DNA from: Oscillospiraceae bacterium
GTDB lineage: Bacteria; Bacillota; Clostridia; Oscillospirales; Ruminococcaceae
Length of the DNA: 64,000 nucleotides
Assembly (NCBI GenBank): GCA_015067315.1
Contig: SVMR01000003.1
Coordinates: 1-64,000, forward strand
Reading direction: 5' to 3'
How positions within the stretch are numbered: the first letter of the stretch is position 1; each line of letters starts with the position of its first letter. The position numbers were made by a program, and so were the translations under genes. Shown here in pieces: positions 42,019 to 50,959 of the stretch. Under the pieces are notes generated by a model. It had not been told where the DNA came from, ran no database searches, and worked only from the letters and a program-made list of their open reading frames with translations.

Positions 42019-43491
42019 TCAGTATTTTTTATGATCGAAAATAATGGTTTCTTCTATGATTTTTTCCGGTTCATCGGTTTTGTAATATTTTATTTCCATT
42101 GCAACGTCGCCGTTTTCAAGAATATATACTTCCGGATTAAAATCCGCAAACTGATATATCGGATCTCCGTTTTCGTCATAAACATATCCCGGCAGACCGA
42201 TTCCGAAGCCGTGTCCTCTCAGTTCAACAAATCTTCCTTCTTCGTCCCGTTCCGCATGGATTCTTACTTCAAGAGCTTTGTCTGCTATATATTCCACAAA
42301 TTCCGAATAGACGAGTTTTGTTTTCTTTTCGGCTTTTATGGTTTCGGTTTTTGTTGTTCCGTCTTTAAAAGTTTCGGTGATTTCAACGCAGATAAGTCCT
42401 TCATCGTCAAGAAAAGGCATTCCGCTTTCGACCCAATCAAGGCTTTCGTCAAGCTTTCTCGGAACGGAATCCCAAATAAGTTCCTGACCGCCGAGTTCTT
42501 CGTTATATTCCGTGCGGACAACCGCCGTTGCTTTTCCGTCGGAAGTTGTAAGATAATAATAAACTTCTTCTTTTCCCGAAGTTTGTTTGCCTTCGATAAT
42601 CGGGTCGTAATTATAGCTTACGAAAAACGGAAAATGCTTTTCCAAAATAACATACAGAATCCCTCTGTACTGCCAGCTCATATTGTTTATATCATTAAGA
42701 TAAACCGTGACAATTTCGCCGGAGTTTATGCGTTTTGCAATTCCGGAATAATCCGCATTTTCATCCGAAGCGGTAAAATCTATCCAATAGCAAAGATCTT
42801 TTCCGGTCGCGTTGACCCTTACAACTTCTCCGGAAAAAGGAAGCCCGCCAACCTCCGCGGAAATTCTTCCGCTTTTTGTGTGCATCCATTGATATTCCCC
42901 GCCTCCATAAGTAAATCCGGGGTACTTAAAGGTATAGTGAAGCGGTGAAACCTGCTTTGTTTCGGAACGCATTATAACGGTAAAATAATCATCGGAATTA
43001 TTTGAAGCCATTATGCCGTCAAAATACATTCCTGCGGCGGAAAGATTTGCGTCCTGGGTAGGATATCCATCATCCCCAACAGTAAGATATGCAGTATAGT
43101 TTTCGTCGCCTCTTCCAAAAGGCGCGCCGGAAAAGATTTCCGGAAATTTCATATAGTAGTTATATCCGTATTTTTGCATATAGTAATAATCGCTTGTGAA
43201 ATAGGCAAGAACGGCAATAACAAAAGCAAAAACGGTTATTAAAACTCTTTTTATGATTTTCTTCTTTTCGGGACTTATGTGCGGAAGACCTTCGACAATC
43301 TCCTTCGCATATTCCTTAGGGGAACCTTCATGGATTTCGGAAAGGGGCGTTCCCTTTTCCTGCGCCTCAAGATAGATTGAATGGAGGGTTTCAATGGCCT
43401 CGTTGCGTTTTTCGCAGGCTTTTGCATGGGATTCGATATATTCTTTCACATCGTAAAAATCGTAAATATATTCACCTTTGAGTTCAGCCAT
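42019..43491 (-). CDS. Anchored protein with N-terminal helical (HAAS-like) domain, paralogue 2
   Basis: 490 residues, the same plan: N-terminal helical domain (YIYDFYDVKEYIESHAKACE...EKGTPLSEIHEGSPKEYAKEI), one membrane helix (VLITVFAFVIAVLAYFTS), and a roughly 370-residue outer domain rich in Tyr and Asp. The PadR gene's last codons supply GGAGG just before the ATG at 43491, and the frames overlap by 8 bases. The GTG at 43500 is inside that site. Probably a membrane sensor or effector controlled by PadR; function unknown. Confidence 0.8.
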   Translation of the reverse strand: MAELKGEYIYDFYDVKEYIESHAKACEKRNEAIETLHSIYLEAQEKGTPLSEIHEGSPKEYAKEIVEGLPHISPEKKKIIKRVLITVFAFVIAVLAYFTSDYYYMQKYGYNYYMKFPEIFSGAPFGRGDENYTAYLTVGDDGYPTQDANLSAAGMYFDGIMASNNSDDYFTVIMRSETKQVSPLHYTFKYPGFTYGGGEYQWMHTKSGRISAEVGGLPFSGEVVRVNATGKDLCYWIDFTASDENADYSGIAKRINSGEIVTVYLNDINNMSWQYRGILYVILEKHFPFFVSYNYDPIIEGKQTSGKEEVYYYLTTSDGKATAVVRTEYNEELGGQELIWDSVPRKLDESLDWVESGMPFLDDEGLICVEITETFKDGTTKTETIKAEKKTKLVYSEFVEYIADKALEVRIHAERDEEGRFVELRGHGFGIGLPGYVYDENGDPIYQFADFNPEVYILENGDVAMEIKYYKTDEPEKIIEETIIFDHKKY

Positions 43492-43819
43492 TTTCTTCAC
43501 CTCCGTTTAAAATTTCGTTCACCGAAAAATCAAGCAGATTCCACATCTCCCTGAATTTTGAAAGTTCTTCAAAACCTTTTTCGGTCGTTTTGTAATATTT
43601 TCTTGCGGGACCGTTAGAAACCGGAACTTTTTCGCTTTCAATAAGTCCGTCGCTTTCAAGCCGCAAAAGAAGCGGAAAAAGCGTTCCGTCGGAAACGTCG
43701 GACATTTTATATTCCAAAAGCTTTTTCGGAATTTCCCGGGAATAAAGCTTTTCCCTGCTTAAAACCGCAAGAACGCAGCCTTCGAGAATTCCTTTCATAA
43801 TCTGGGTTTTGTTAATCAA
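43484..43819 (-). CDS. PadR-family transcriptional regulator
   Basis: 111 residues. Winged helix: MKGILEGCVLAVLSREKLYSREIPKKLLE, SDGTLFPLLLRLESDGLIESE, GPARKYYKTTEKG. Start TTG at 43819 after AAAGGAGGAA; the upstream ATG at 43894 lies inside the promoter. It probably represses its own operon through the inverted repeat over the -10, and co-expresses two paralogous membrane proteins. Confidence 0.92.
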   Translation of the reverse strand: MINKTQIMKGILEGCVLAVLSREKLYSREIPKKLLEYKMSDVSDGTLFPLLLRLESDGLIESEKVPVSNGPARKYYKTTEKGFEELSKFREMWNLLDFSVNEILNGGEENG

Positions 43820-43848
43820 AAAAATTCCTCCTTTCCGGTTCCTTGTAT

Positions 43849-43894
43849 TACAATTATCCAAGTTCATTGTATTGCAAGCAACCGATTTTGTCAA
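43849..43894 (-). promoter_or_regulatory. padR promoter with inverted repeat over the -10
   Basis: Minus strand TTGACA (43894-43889), 17 bases, TACAAT (43871-43866). The -10 is one arm of TACAAT-N11-ATTGTA (43849-43871), spaced like a dimer operator across two turns. Confidence 0.7.
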
Positions 43895-43974
43895 TAGATT
43901 TTCTATTCCGAATGGGAATATTTTCCCGGAAAGAAAAAGTCTTTTTTCAAATATGAAGGCTTTTTATAAAAAAC

Positions 43975-44003
43975 TTGCAAAAAGAAAGTTAATATGTTAT
44001 ATT
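43975..44003 (+). promoter_or_regulatory. Promoter of asnS
   Basis: TTGCAA (43975-43980), 17 bases, TATATT (43998-44003). The leader is only about 30 bases, so no T-box is present. Confidence 0.65.
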
Positions 44004-44040
44004 AAAGTGTAATATTATTAATTAACATGAGGTGATCACC

Positions 44041-45435
44041 ATGAAAAGAACGGAGCTGAGGCTTGTTTTTGCCTCTCCGGAAGCTTTTGCCGAAGAGCCG
44101 ATTAAAATCTGCGGCTGGCTTCGCACTTCCCGCAACTCCAAATCCATAGGCTTTATCGAACTTAATGACGGAACCTGCTTTACCAATATCCAGGTTGTTT
44201 ATGAGGAAGATAAAGTTAATAATTTCAAGGAGATCAATAAGCTCAACGTTGGCTCCGCCGTTTCCGTAATCGGCAATATCATTCTTACTCCGGACGCAAA
44301 ACAGCCTTTTGAGATGCACGCAACCGAAGTTATTATCGAAGGCGAATCCACCCCGGATTACCCGCTCCAAAAAAAGCGCCACAGCCTTGAATATCTCCGC
44401 ACAATCGCACATCTCCGCCCGAGAACCAACACCTTCTCCGCCGCATTCAGAGTAAGAAGCGCCGCCGCATTCGCAATCCACCAGTTCTTCCAGAGCAGAG
44501 GATTTGTTTATGTTCATACTCCTCTCATCACCGGTTCCGACTGTGAAGGCGCGGGCGAAATGTTCCGCGTAACAACTCTCGATCCTTCAAATCCTCCGAG
44601 AAATGAGGATGGTTCCGTTGATTTCAGCCAGGATTTCTTCGGAAAAGCAACCGGTCTTACCGTTTCCGGTCAGCTTGAAGGCGAAGCGATGGCAATGGCA
44701 TTCAGCAACATCTATACCTTCGGACCCACCTTCCGCGCAGAAAAATCCTATACCCAGCGCCACGCCGCCGAGTTCTGGATGATCGAACCGGAAATTGCTT
44801 TTGCAGACCTCGAAGACGAAATGCAGCTTTCCGAAGATATGATCAAATACATCTTCCGCTATGTTCTCGATAACTGCCCCAGAGAAATGAAATTCTTCAA
44901 CGATTTTTATGACAAAGGCCTTATCGAACGTCTTGAAACCATCTGCACCCAGGAATTTGTTCGCCTTGATTACACAAAAGCTGTTGAAATCCTTACCGAA
45001 GTTAAAGACCGTTTTGAATATCCCGTATATTGGGGATGCGACCTTCAGACCGAGCACGAACGTTATCTTACCGAGGAAGTTTATAAAGCTCCTATCTTCG
45101 TAACCAACTATCCGAAGGAAATCAAAGCATTCTATATGCGCCAGAACGACGACGGAAAAACCGTTGCCGCCGCTGACCTTCTTGTTCCCGGAGTCGGCGA
45201 AATCGTCGGCGGAAGCCAAAGAGAAGAGCGTCTTGACGTTCTTATCGACCGCATCAACGAACTCGGACTTAAAGAAGAAGATTACAGCTGGTATCTTGAC
45301 CTTCGCCGCTACGGCGGCTGCAAACACGCCGGCTACGGTCTTGGTTTTGAACGTATCATCATGTACCTCACCGGTATCCAGAACATCCGCGACGTTCTCC
45401 CCTTCCCGAGAACAACCGGTTCCGCAGAATTCTAA
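44041..45435 (+). CDS. asnS: Asparaginyl-tRNA synthetase
   Basis: 464-residue class IIb synthetase. N-terminal OB-fold ([23 protein letters not shown]), then motif 2 [27 protein letters not shown] (about residues 227-252) and motif 3 [20 protein letters not shown] near the end. The absence of an AspRS-type GAD insert and the overall length favour AsnRS. ATG at 44041; the in-frame GTG at 44032 is within GAGGTGATC. The SD lies in a perfect palindrome GGTGATCACC (44031-44040). Confidence 0.95.
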   Translation: MKRTELRLVFASPEAFAEEPIKICGWLRTSRNSKSIGFIELNDGTCFTNIQVVYEEDKVNNFKEINKLNVGSAVSVIGNIILTPDAKQPFEMHATEVIIEGESTPDYPLQKKRHSLEYLRTIAHLRPRTNTFSAAFRVRSAAAFAIHQFFQSRGFVYVHTPLITGSDCEGAGEMFRVTTLDPSNPPRNEDGSVDFSQDFFGKATGLTVSGQLEGEAMAMAFSNIYTFGPTFRAEKSYTQRHAAEFWMIEPEIAFADLEDEMQLSEDMIKYIFRYVLDNCPREMKFFNDFYDKGLIERLETICTQEFVRLDYTKAVEILTEVKDRFEYPVYWGCDLQTEHERYLTEEVYKAPIFVTNYPKEIKAFYMRQNDDGKTVAAADLLVPGVGEIVGGSQREERLDVLIDRINELGLKEEDYSWYLDLRRYGGCKHAGYGLGFERIIMYLTGIQNIRDVLPFPRTTGSAEF

Positions 45436-45448
45436 TAACAAAAAACCG

Positions 45449-45475
45449 AAGCCGGAAGGAAATTCCTTCCGGCTT
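45449..45475 (+). terminator. Terminator of asnS
   Basis: Stem AAGCCGGAAGG/CCTTCCGGCTT, five-base loop, then TTT. Confidence 0.9.
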
Positions 45476-45485
45476 TTTGCATATT

Positions 45486-45540
45486 GCCTTCTCCTTGAGG
45501 AGAAGATGCCGTATGGCGTATGCCGCGGCGGATGAGGTGT
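45486..45540 (+). repeat. Dispersed palindromic repeat that abuts a start codon
   Basis: CTTCTCC-TTGA-GGAGAAG hairpin, a second arm pair, then GCCGCGGCGGATGAGGTGTT, the last 20 bases identical to 58716-58735. The GAGGTG at its 3' end lies 7 bases before the ATG of the next gene. Confidence 0.75.
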
Positions 45541-45546
45541 TTTAAA

Positions 45547-46152
45547 ATGAAAACCATAATCACAATCCAGCATACCGAATCCGTTCACCATACCAACGGA
45601 ATGGTAGGTTCATGGACGGATTGGAGCCTTTCCGAAAAAGGTTCTGAACAGGCGGAAAACATCGGCAAAAACCTTTCCGCAGAACTTTCCGGAAAATACG
45701 TTATCTATTCTTCCGACCTTCTCCGCGCAAAACAAACCGCCGAAGCAATCGGAAAATATCTTGGCGTAAAACCGATATATAAAACCGAACTCCGGGAAAG
45801 AAACCTCGGCGAAGCTGTCGGAAAATCCGTCCGGTGGCTCCGGGAAAACATGGAAAAACCGGAAAGGACCGTTGACGACCGGCTTTTTCCTTCCGCCGAA
45901 AGCCGAAGAGAGGAATGGAACCGGCTTAAACCGTTTTTTGACGAAATAACTTCAAACGGCGAAAAATATATAATTATTGTATCTCATGGCGATCTGCTTA
46001 GCGTTTTTAACGCAATGTGGCTCGGTCTTCCTGCGGAATTCCTTGAAAAAGCCGAACTTTTCGGCGTTTCCGGCGGAGTTTCCTTCCTTTTTGAAAACGC
46101 CGAAGGCAAACGCTTTATCAAAAAAATGAGCGATACTTCATATATGAAATAA
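45547..46152 (+). CDS. Histidine phosphatase (phosphoglycerate mutase-like)
   Basis: 201 residues. Broad-specificity phosphatase fold: TIQHTESVHH near the start is the RHG-like motif in altered form (QHT in place of RHG), followed by GSWTDWSLSEKGSEQAENIG, YSSDLLRAKQTAEAI, LRERNLGEAVG and IVSHGDLLSVF. The Arg of RHG being Gln is notable and could lower activity. The start at 45547 uses a GAGGTG that is part of the repeat just upstream; the ATG at 45520 lies inside that repeat. Confidence 0.82.
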   Translation: MKTIITIQHTESVHHTNGMVGSWTDWSLSEKGSEQAENIGKNLSAELSGKYVIYSSDLLRAKQTAEAIGKYLGVKPIYKTELRERNLGEAVGKSVRWLRENMEKPERTVDDRLFPSAESRREEWNRLKPFFDEITSNGEKYIIIVSHGDLLSVFNAMWLGLPAEFLEKAELFGVSGGVSFLFENAEGKRFIKKMSDTSYMK

Positions 46153-46165
46153 AGAGGTGACCGCA

Positions 46166-48535
46166 ATGAAAAAGAGAATATTCTGCGTTCTTGTTGCGGC
46201 GGCTTTGGCTTTTTACGGGATTACCGCTTTCGGCGAAGAGCTTTCCTCGTCCGGAAACTGGTCGCCCGTTCCGGTTTCCGCCGACGAACTAAGCAGCCAC
46301 CTTTATTATAAAATTGAAGACGGCGTTCTTGTTTTCAAAAATACCGAAAAGGGCGGAATCCTTCCGGATTATTCCAATATTTCGCGCGATGACCCCGCCG
46401 ACTATGCCATTACCGAATGGTACAAACGAAAAAACGAAATCGAAAAAGTCATTTTTGAAGAATCCATTTCATATATCGGTTCCTACGTTCTGACTTACAT
46501 GGATAAAGTCACGGAAATCGTCATTGAAAATCCCGCGGCGGAAATAAGCAAAAACGCGGTTTTGTTCAGCACAACAAAAAGAGCGGAACCTTTGAGCATT
46601 TTTGCGGCATCAACGGTAAAAACCGTTGACCGCTGGATCCGCGGAAGCGGAAACCGCCGAATCACCGAAGCGATCTCCGAACCGACAATGTATTACACCG
46701 ATTTTGAAGAACATATCGAAAATTTCAAAAATCTTGAAGAAGCTTTGATGAACAACGGGGAAATTGAACCGGAACTTCTTTCCGATACCCTTATCCTTTT
46801 AAAAAACGTCCTTTCGGAAAAAGAATATGAATTATCCGATTACAAAAAAGCAATAGTCGGTGCGGAAAAACTTATTGACCTTCTTAAAGATGAACTTTCG
46901 GGAAAATGCGGCGAAAATCTTGAATACAAAATCGCTGCCGACCCGGAAACGGAAAAGTTTGAACTTATCATAACCGGAACCGGGGATATGTATGAATATG
47001 AAAACATCGAGGATACCCCTTGGCACAGCCTTTATGCCTATATCAAAAACGTTTATATTTCCGATTCCGTAACTTCAATTTCCGAAAAAGCTTTCGATGA
47101 AAACGCAACTTTTATCGTAAGCGTAAACTCGTTTGCATATTCTTTCGTAAAAGAAAACGGCTTTGATTACAAAATCGAAAAGCTCCGTATTCTTTTAATA
47201 GGAAACAGCCATACTGCCGATTATTCGGAATTTTTGCCGAATATAATTGCGGATATGAAGAATTCCGGACTTGAAACGGAGATTGTTATTACAAAATCCA
47301 TCATCGGAAGCATCGGTCTTTTTTCCGGAAGGAACAGCAACGTAAACGCCGTTTACCGTTCCCATCTTCTTGCAATAGAAAACCAAAGCGGAGCATATCC
47401 AAGGCTTGCCGGAAGCCGCTTTGACCTTATAATCATTCAGGACTATATGGAATCCGTTGTTGATTCTCCGGAAATATTCAAGGCGGGACTTTCGGATTTT
47501 ATTAAAACAATCAAAACAATCGCCTATGAAAACGGACAGGGCGAACCGGAAGTTGCATGGTTTGCGGATTGGGTCGATATCCGCTCCTGCGGCGGCGATA
47601 CTTCCCTCCGGGACGGAAACGGAAACAAAATCCGGCTTGAGGTTTTAACAAGAGAACAGGTTTATGAAAAATCCCTTGCCAACATAAATTCCGTTGAGGA
47701 ATCCATCAGAAACGGCGAGGAAAACATGCCGGATTTCGTAATAAACGGTTCCACAATAAAGCAGAACGGAATGAGCAGTTATTTCGGAACAACTGTCAAT
47801 TATAACGATAAATTCTGCCTTCTTGAAAGGGATACGACCCATTTGACTTATGAATTGGGACGTTATCTCCTCGGCGCAGGCGTTATGGCGGAAATTTCGG
47901 CATATTACGGCACCGCTCTCTCTTCCGGAACCAGCGCAGTCGATGTTGCCTCGGCGCTTACTCTTGAAAACAAGCCGGAAGCAAGCGGCGAGGGAAACCA
48001 ATACAGCGGTAAAATGAACGAAGAAACCCTTGCAGTTATCCGTGAATCGGTAAAAAATTTCAATACTTTTGCACAATCCGAATATACCGTTGACCCGCTT
48101 GACAAAGCTTTTGGAATTCTTGAAAACCGGAAATGGAACACTTCCGGAATTTCCGACCGAACTTCGGCTGAAAACGCAATTAAAAAGCAGATATCCGATA
48201 TTCTCGGAAGTGATTTTGATATTCTTTCCGCGGAAGCAACGGATTTTGTTTCCGCAGGATTTTTCGATTTGTCGGTTGCTGTCCGTTACGGTTACAGCGT
48301 AAAGCAAACCGTTATCGAAATAAGGAATTATTCCCTCGGCGACCTGAACCTCGACGGCTTTGTTGACGTAAAGGACTCCTATACCGCAAGGCTTATCGTC
48401 GCAAAGCTTCTTGTTCCGACGGAAGAACAGCTTCTTGCCGGCGACGTTGATTCCGACGGAAAAATTTCCGCCATCGACGCAAACATAATCCGAAAATTTG
48501 CCGCGGGAATCATCGATTCCCTGCCCGTTCAATAA
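46166..48535 (+). CDS. Secreted DUF4886/SGNH-like protein with C-terminal dockerin
   Basis: 789 residues. Signal peptide (KKRIFCVLVAAALAFYGITAFG), a leucine-rich-repeat-like region (NVYISDSVTSISEKAFDENA), then a DUF4886/SGNH-type block LRILLIGNSHTADYSEFLPN (about residue 342), FDLIIIQDYMES and a later RDTTHLTYELGRYLLG with the expected His. The last 65 residues hold two Ca-binding F-hands, LGDLNLDGFVDVKDSYTARL and AGDVDSDGKISAIDANIIRK, a type I dockerin. Predicted extracellular esterase/hydrolase tethered to a cohesin. ATG at 46166 after GAGGTGA; a GTG at 46157 is in that site. Confidence 0.85.
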   Translation: MKKRIFCVLVAAALAFYGITAFGEELSSSGNWSPVPVSADELSSHLYYKIEDGVLVFKNTEKGGILPDYSNISRDDPADYAITEWYKRKNEIEKVIFEESISYIGSYVLTYMDKVTEIVIENPAAEISKNAVLFSTTKRAEPLSIFAASTVKTVDRWIRGSGNRRITEAISEPTMYYTDFEEHIENFKNLEEALMNNGEIEPELLSDTLILLKNVLSEKEYELSDYKKAIVGAEKLIDLLKDELSGKCGENLEYKIAADPETEKFELIITGTGDMYEYENIEDTPWHSLYAYIKNVYISDSVTSISEKAFDENATFIVSVNSFAYSFVKENGFDYKIEKLRILLIGNSHTADYSEFLPNIIADMKNSGLETEIVITKSIIGSIGLFSGRNSNVNAVYRSHLLAIENQSGAYPRLAGSRFDLIIIQDYMESVVDSPEIFKAGLSDFIKTIKTIAYENGQGEPEVAWFADWVDIRSCGGDTSLRDGNGNKIRLEVLTREQVYEKSLANINSVEESIRNGEENMPDFVINGSTIKQNGMSSYFGTTVNYNDKFCLLERDTTHLTYELGRYLLGAGVMAEISAYYGTALSSGTSAVDVASALTLENKPEASGEGNQYSGKMNEETLAVIRESVKNFNTFAQSEYTVDPLDKAFGILENRKWNTSGISDRTSAENAIKKQISDILGSDFDILSAEATDFVSAGFFDLSVAVRYGYSVKQTVIEIRNYSLGDLNLDGFVDVKDSYTARLIVAKLLVPTEEQLLAGDVDSDGKISAIDANIIRKFAAGIIDSLPVQ

Positions 48536-48553
48536 ATAAAAAGAGGTGACATT

Positions 48554-49840
48554 ATGAAAAAATATTCCGAAATGACCCGCGAAGAACTTCTTATTGAGAA
48601 AGAAGCCGTCCGGAAAAGATATTCCGAAAAAAAGGCTCTTGGCTTAAAGCTTGATATCTCCCGCGGAAAACCTTCCCCGGAACAGCTTGCCCTTTCCCTT
48701 CCGATGCTCGACCTTGTTAACAGCGAAACCGAAAATTTCAAATGCGAAAACGGCTTTGATATCCGGAACTACGGCGTTGTTGACGGAATTCCCGAATGCC
48801 GCCGCCTTTTCGGTGAAATTCTCGACGCTCCAATGGAAAACGTAATCGTCACCGGAAACAGCTCTCTCAACCTTTTCTATGACCTTATCGCCCATGCAAT
48901 GTGCCACGGACTTCCCGGCGGAAAAGCCCCCTGGTGCGAATGCAAAGAGCGCAAACTCCTTTGCCCCGCTCCGGGTTATGACCGCCATTTTGCCGTCGGC
49001 GAACTTTTCGGTTTTGAACTAATAACCGTTCCGATGAATTACGACGGACCGGATATGGACGCGGTCGAGGAACTCATAAAGGACGAAACAGTAAAAGGAA
49101 TCATCTGCGTTCCGAAATATTCCAACCCCCAGGGAATTTCCTATTCCGCAGAGGTTGTGGAACGTTTTGCAAAGCTTTCCCCCGCCGCTTCCGATTTCCG
49201 AATTTTCTGGGACAACGCATACGTTGTTCATCATCTTGATTTCGACGGCGAAACGGACGAAATTCCTTCGCTTCTCAATCTTGCGAAGGAAAACGGCAGG
49301 GAAGATATGGTCTATATGCTCGGTTCCACAAGCAAGATCACCTTCCCGACGGCGGGACTTGCGGCGGTCGCTTCTTCCGAGAGGAACACCGCCGATTTTA
49401 AGCGCACCCTTTCCTTCCAGAACATCGGTCCGGATAAAATAAACCAGATGCGCCACGTTCTTTTCTTCAATAATCTCGAAGGCGTGCTCAAACATATGAG
49501 AAAACAGGCGGAGATCATCCGCCCGAAATTTGAAACCGTGCTCACCGTGCTCAAAGAGGAACTTTCCGGAAGCGGAATTGCAGATTGGAACACCCCCAAG
49601 GGCGGATATTTTGTTTCCGCGGAGCTTCTTGATGGCACCGCGAAACGCACCGTTGCCCTTTGCCGGGAAGCGGGACTTGTTCTTACCGGAGCGGGCGCGG
49701 TTTATCCTTACGGCAAGGACCCGAAAGACAGCATTCTTCGGATTGCGCCCACCTTTGCTCCCCTTTCCGAACTTCCGGACGCAATGGAGATTTTCTGCCT
49801 TTCCGCAAAACTTGCGGCAATCGAAAAACTGCTTGGATAA
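48554..49840 (+). CDS. Type Ic aspartate aminotransferase-like PLP enzyme
   Basis: 428-residue fold-type I PLP enzyme. LDISRGKPSPEQL and IRNYGVVDGIPECRRLFGE at the N-terminal end are features of the type Ic AspAT/MocR-like group; TGNSSLNLFYDL binds phosphate, IFWDNAYVVHHL the ring Asp/Tyr, and MLGSTSKITFPTAGLA the PLP Lys (Lys near residue 256). Probably makes aspartate/oxaloacetate; specificity unproven. GAGGTGA precedes the ATG. Co-directional with maf. Confidence 0.9.
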   Translation: MKKYSEMTREELLIEKEAVRKRYSEKKALGLKLDISRGKPSPEQLALSLPMLDLVNSETENFKCENGFDIRNYGVVDGIPECRRLFGEILDAPMENVIVTGNSSLNLFYDLIAHAMCHGLPGGKAPWCECKERKLLCPAPGYDRHFAVGELFGFELITVPMNYDGPDMDAVEELIKDETVKGIICVPKYSNPQGISYSAEVVERFAKLSPAASDFRIFWDNAYVVHHLDFDGETDEIPSLLNLAKENGREDMVYMLGSTSKITFPTAGLAAVASSERNTADFKRTLSFQNIGPDKINQMRHVLFFNNLEGVLKHMRKQAEIIRPKFETVLTVLKEELSGSGIADWNTPKGGYFVSAELLDGTAKRTVALCREAGLVLTGAGAVYPYGKDPKDSILRIAPTFAPLSELPDAMEIFCLSAKLAAIEKLLG

Positions 49841-49861
49841 GCGAAAAACGGAGGATTTTGT

Positions 49862-50410
49862 ATGTTGATTTTAGCTTCCGGTTCCCCAAGAAGGCGGGAA
49901 CTTTTAAGCCTTATTACCGATGAATTTGAAGTGCTTGTTTCCGGATGCGAAGAATTTGTTCCGGAAGGAACCCCGGCGGAAAAAGTTCCGGCAATCCTTG
50001 CGGAACAAAAGGCTCTTGCGGTTGCAAAGCTCCGCCCGGAAGACACCGTAATCGGTTCCGATACCGTCGTCGTGCTCAACGGCGAAATCTTCGGCAAGCC
50101 GAAGGATAAAGAACATGCCCGCGCCATGCTCAAAGCCCTTTCCGGCAAAAAACATTTTGTTTACACCGGGGTTGCGGTCGCCGAAAAAGGCGCAGTCCGT
50201 TCCTTTGTTCAAAAAACCGAAGTTGAATTTTACGAACTTTCCGACGAAACGATCGAAAAATATATCGAAAGTCTTGAACCGATGGACAAAGCAGGCTCGT
50301 ACGGAATTCAGGGAAAAGGTTCCGTGCTCGTAAAAGGAATCGTCGGCGATTATTTCAACGTAATGGGTCTTCCGGTTGCGGAAACCGCAAGATTCCTTGG
50401 TCTTGTTTAA
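49862..50410 (+). CDS. maf: Maf/YhdE nucleotide pyrophosphatase
   Basis: 182 residues. Begins MLILASGSPRRRELLSLI, with EQKALAVAKLRPEDTVIGSDTVV and DKAGSYGIQGKGSVLV: canonical Maf. Hydrolyses dTTP, UTP or modified pyrimidine triphosphates. GGAGG precedes the ATG; 21 bases after the aminotransferase. Confidence 0.96.
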   Translation: MLILASGSPRRRELLSLITDEFEVLVSGCEEFVPEGTPAEKVPAILAEQKALAVAKLRPEDTVIGSDTVVVLNGEIFGKPKDKEHARAMLKALSGKKHFVYTGVAVAEKGAVRSFVQKTEVEFYELSDETIEKYIESLEPMDKAGSYGIQGKGSVLVKGIVGDYFNVMGLPVAETARFLGLV

Positions 50411-50423
50411 TAGATAATAAAAC

Positions 50424-50455
50424 AAAAAATCCGTCACTTCCGTGACGGATTTTTT
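50424..50455 (+). terminator. Terminator of maf
   Basis: Stem AAAAAATCCGTCAC/GTGACGGATTTTTT with TTCC loop. Confidence 0.92.
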
Positions 50456-50460
50456 TATGA

Positions 50461-50513
50461 ATCCCCTCGCCACTGCTTACGCAATGTGGCTCTCTCCCCT
50501 TTAACAAGGGGCG
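50461..50513 (-). repeat. Dispersed palindromic repeat (maf-dut)
   Basis: On the minus strand CCCCTT-GTTA-AAGGGG followed by a second hairpin and GGGGAT. Related to the copies at 45486 and 58679. Confidence 0.65.
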
Positions 50514-50518
50514 CAAGT

Positions 50519-50959
50519 CTATTTTCCTGTTGAACCGAAGCCGCCTTTGCCCCTTTCGGTTTCCGAAAGTTCTTCGCAAAGAACGTATTCCGCCGGCATA
50601 ACCGGCATAATCGCCATCTGCGCGATTCTGTCGTTCGGCAAAACGGTATAATCCTCGTCGGAACTGTTCATCAGACCGACGCAGATTTCCCCCCGGTAGT
50701 CGGAATCTATAACTCCGACGCAGTTTCGCGGAGCAATTCCGTGTTTTATTCCAAGTCCGCTTCTTGCGAAGATGAACGCGCCGTAACCTTCCGGAACGGC
50801 GATTGCAATTCCGACGGGAACAACGGCGCTTCCCCTTGCGGGAACGGTAAGCGGTTCTTCAATGCATGCATAAAGATCTGCCGCCGCGGAACCGGAAGTT
50901 GCAATCTTCGGAACAACCGCGTTTTCGCGGATTTTTTTAACTTTTATCTCAAACGCCAT
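50519..50959 (-). CDS. dut: dUTP diphosphatase
   Basis: 146-residue trimeric dUTPase. ATSGSAAADLYACIE (motif 1), FARSGLGIKHGIAPRNCVGVIDSDYRGEI (motifs 2-3), NDRIAQMAI (motif 4) and RGKGGFGSTGK (motif 5) all present. The ATG at 50959 overlaps the zapA stop by 11 bases; the longer frame runs antisense to nothing but through zapA in another frame and is not used. Confidence 0.97.
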   Translation of the reverse strand: MAFEIKVKKIRENAVVPKIATSGSAAADLYACIEEPLTVPARGSAVVPVGIAIAVPEGYGAFIFARSGLGIKHGIAPRNCVGVIDSDYRGEICVGLMNSSDEDYTVLPNDRIAQMAIMPVMPAEYVLCEELSETERGKGGFGSTGK

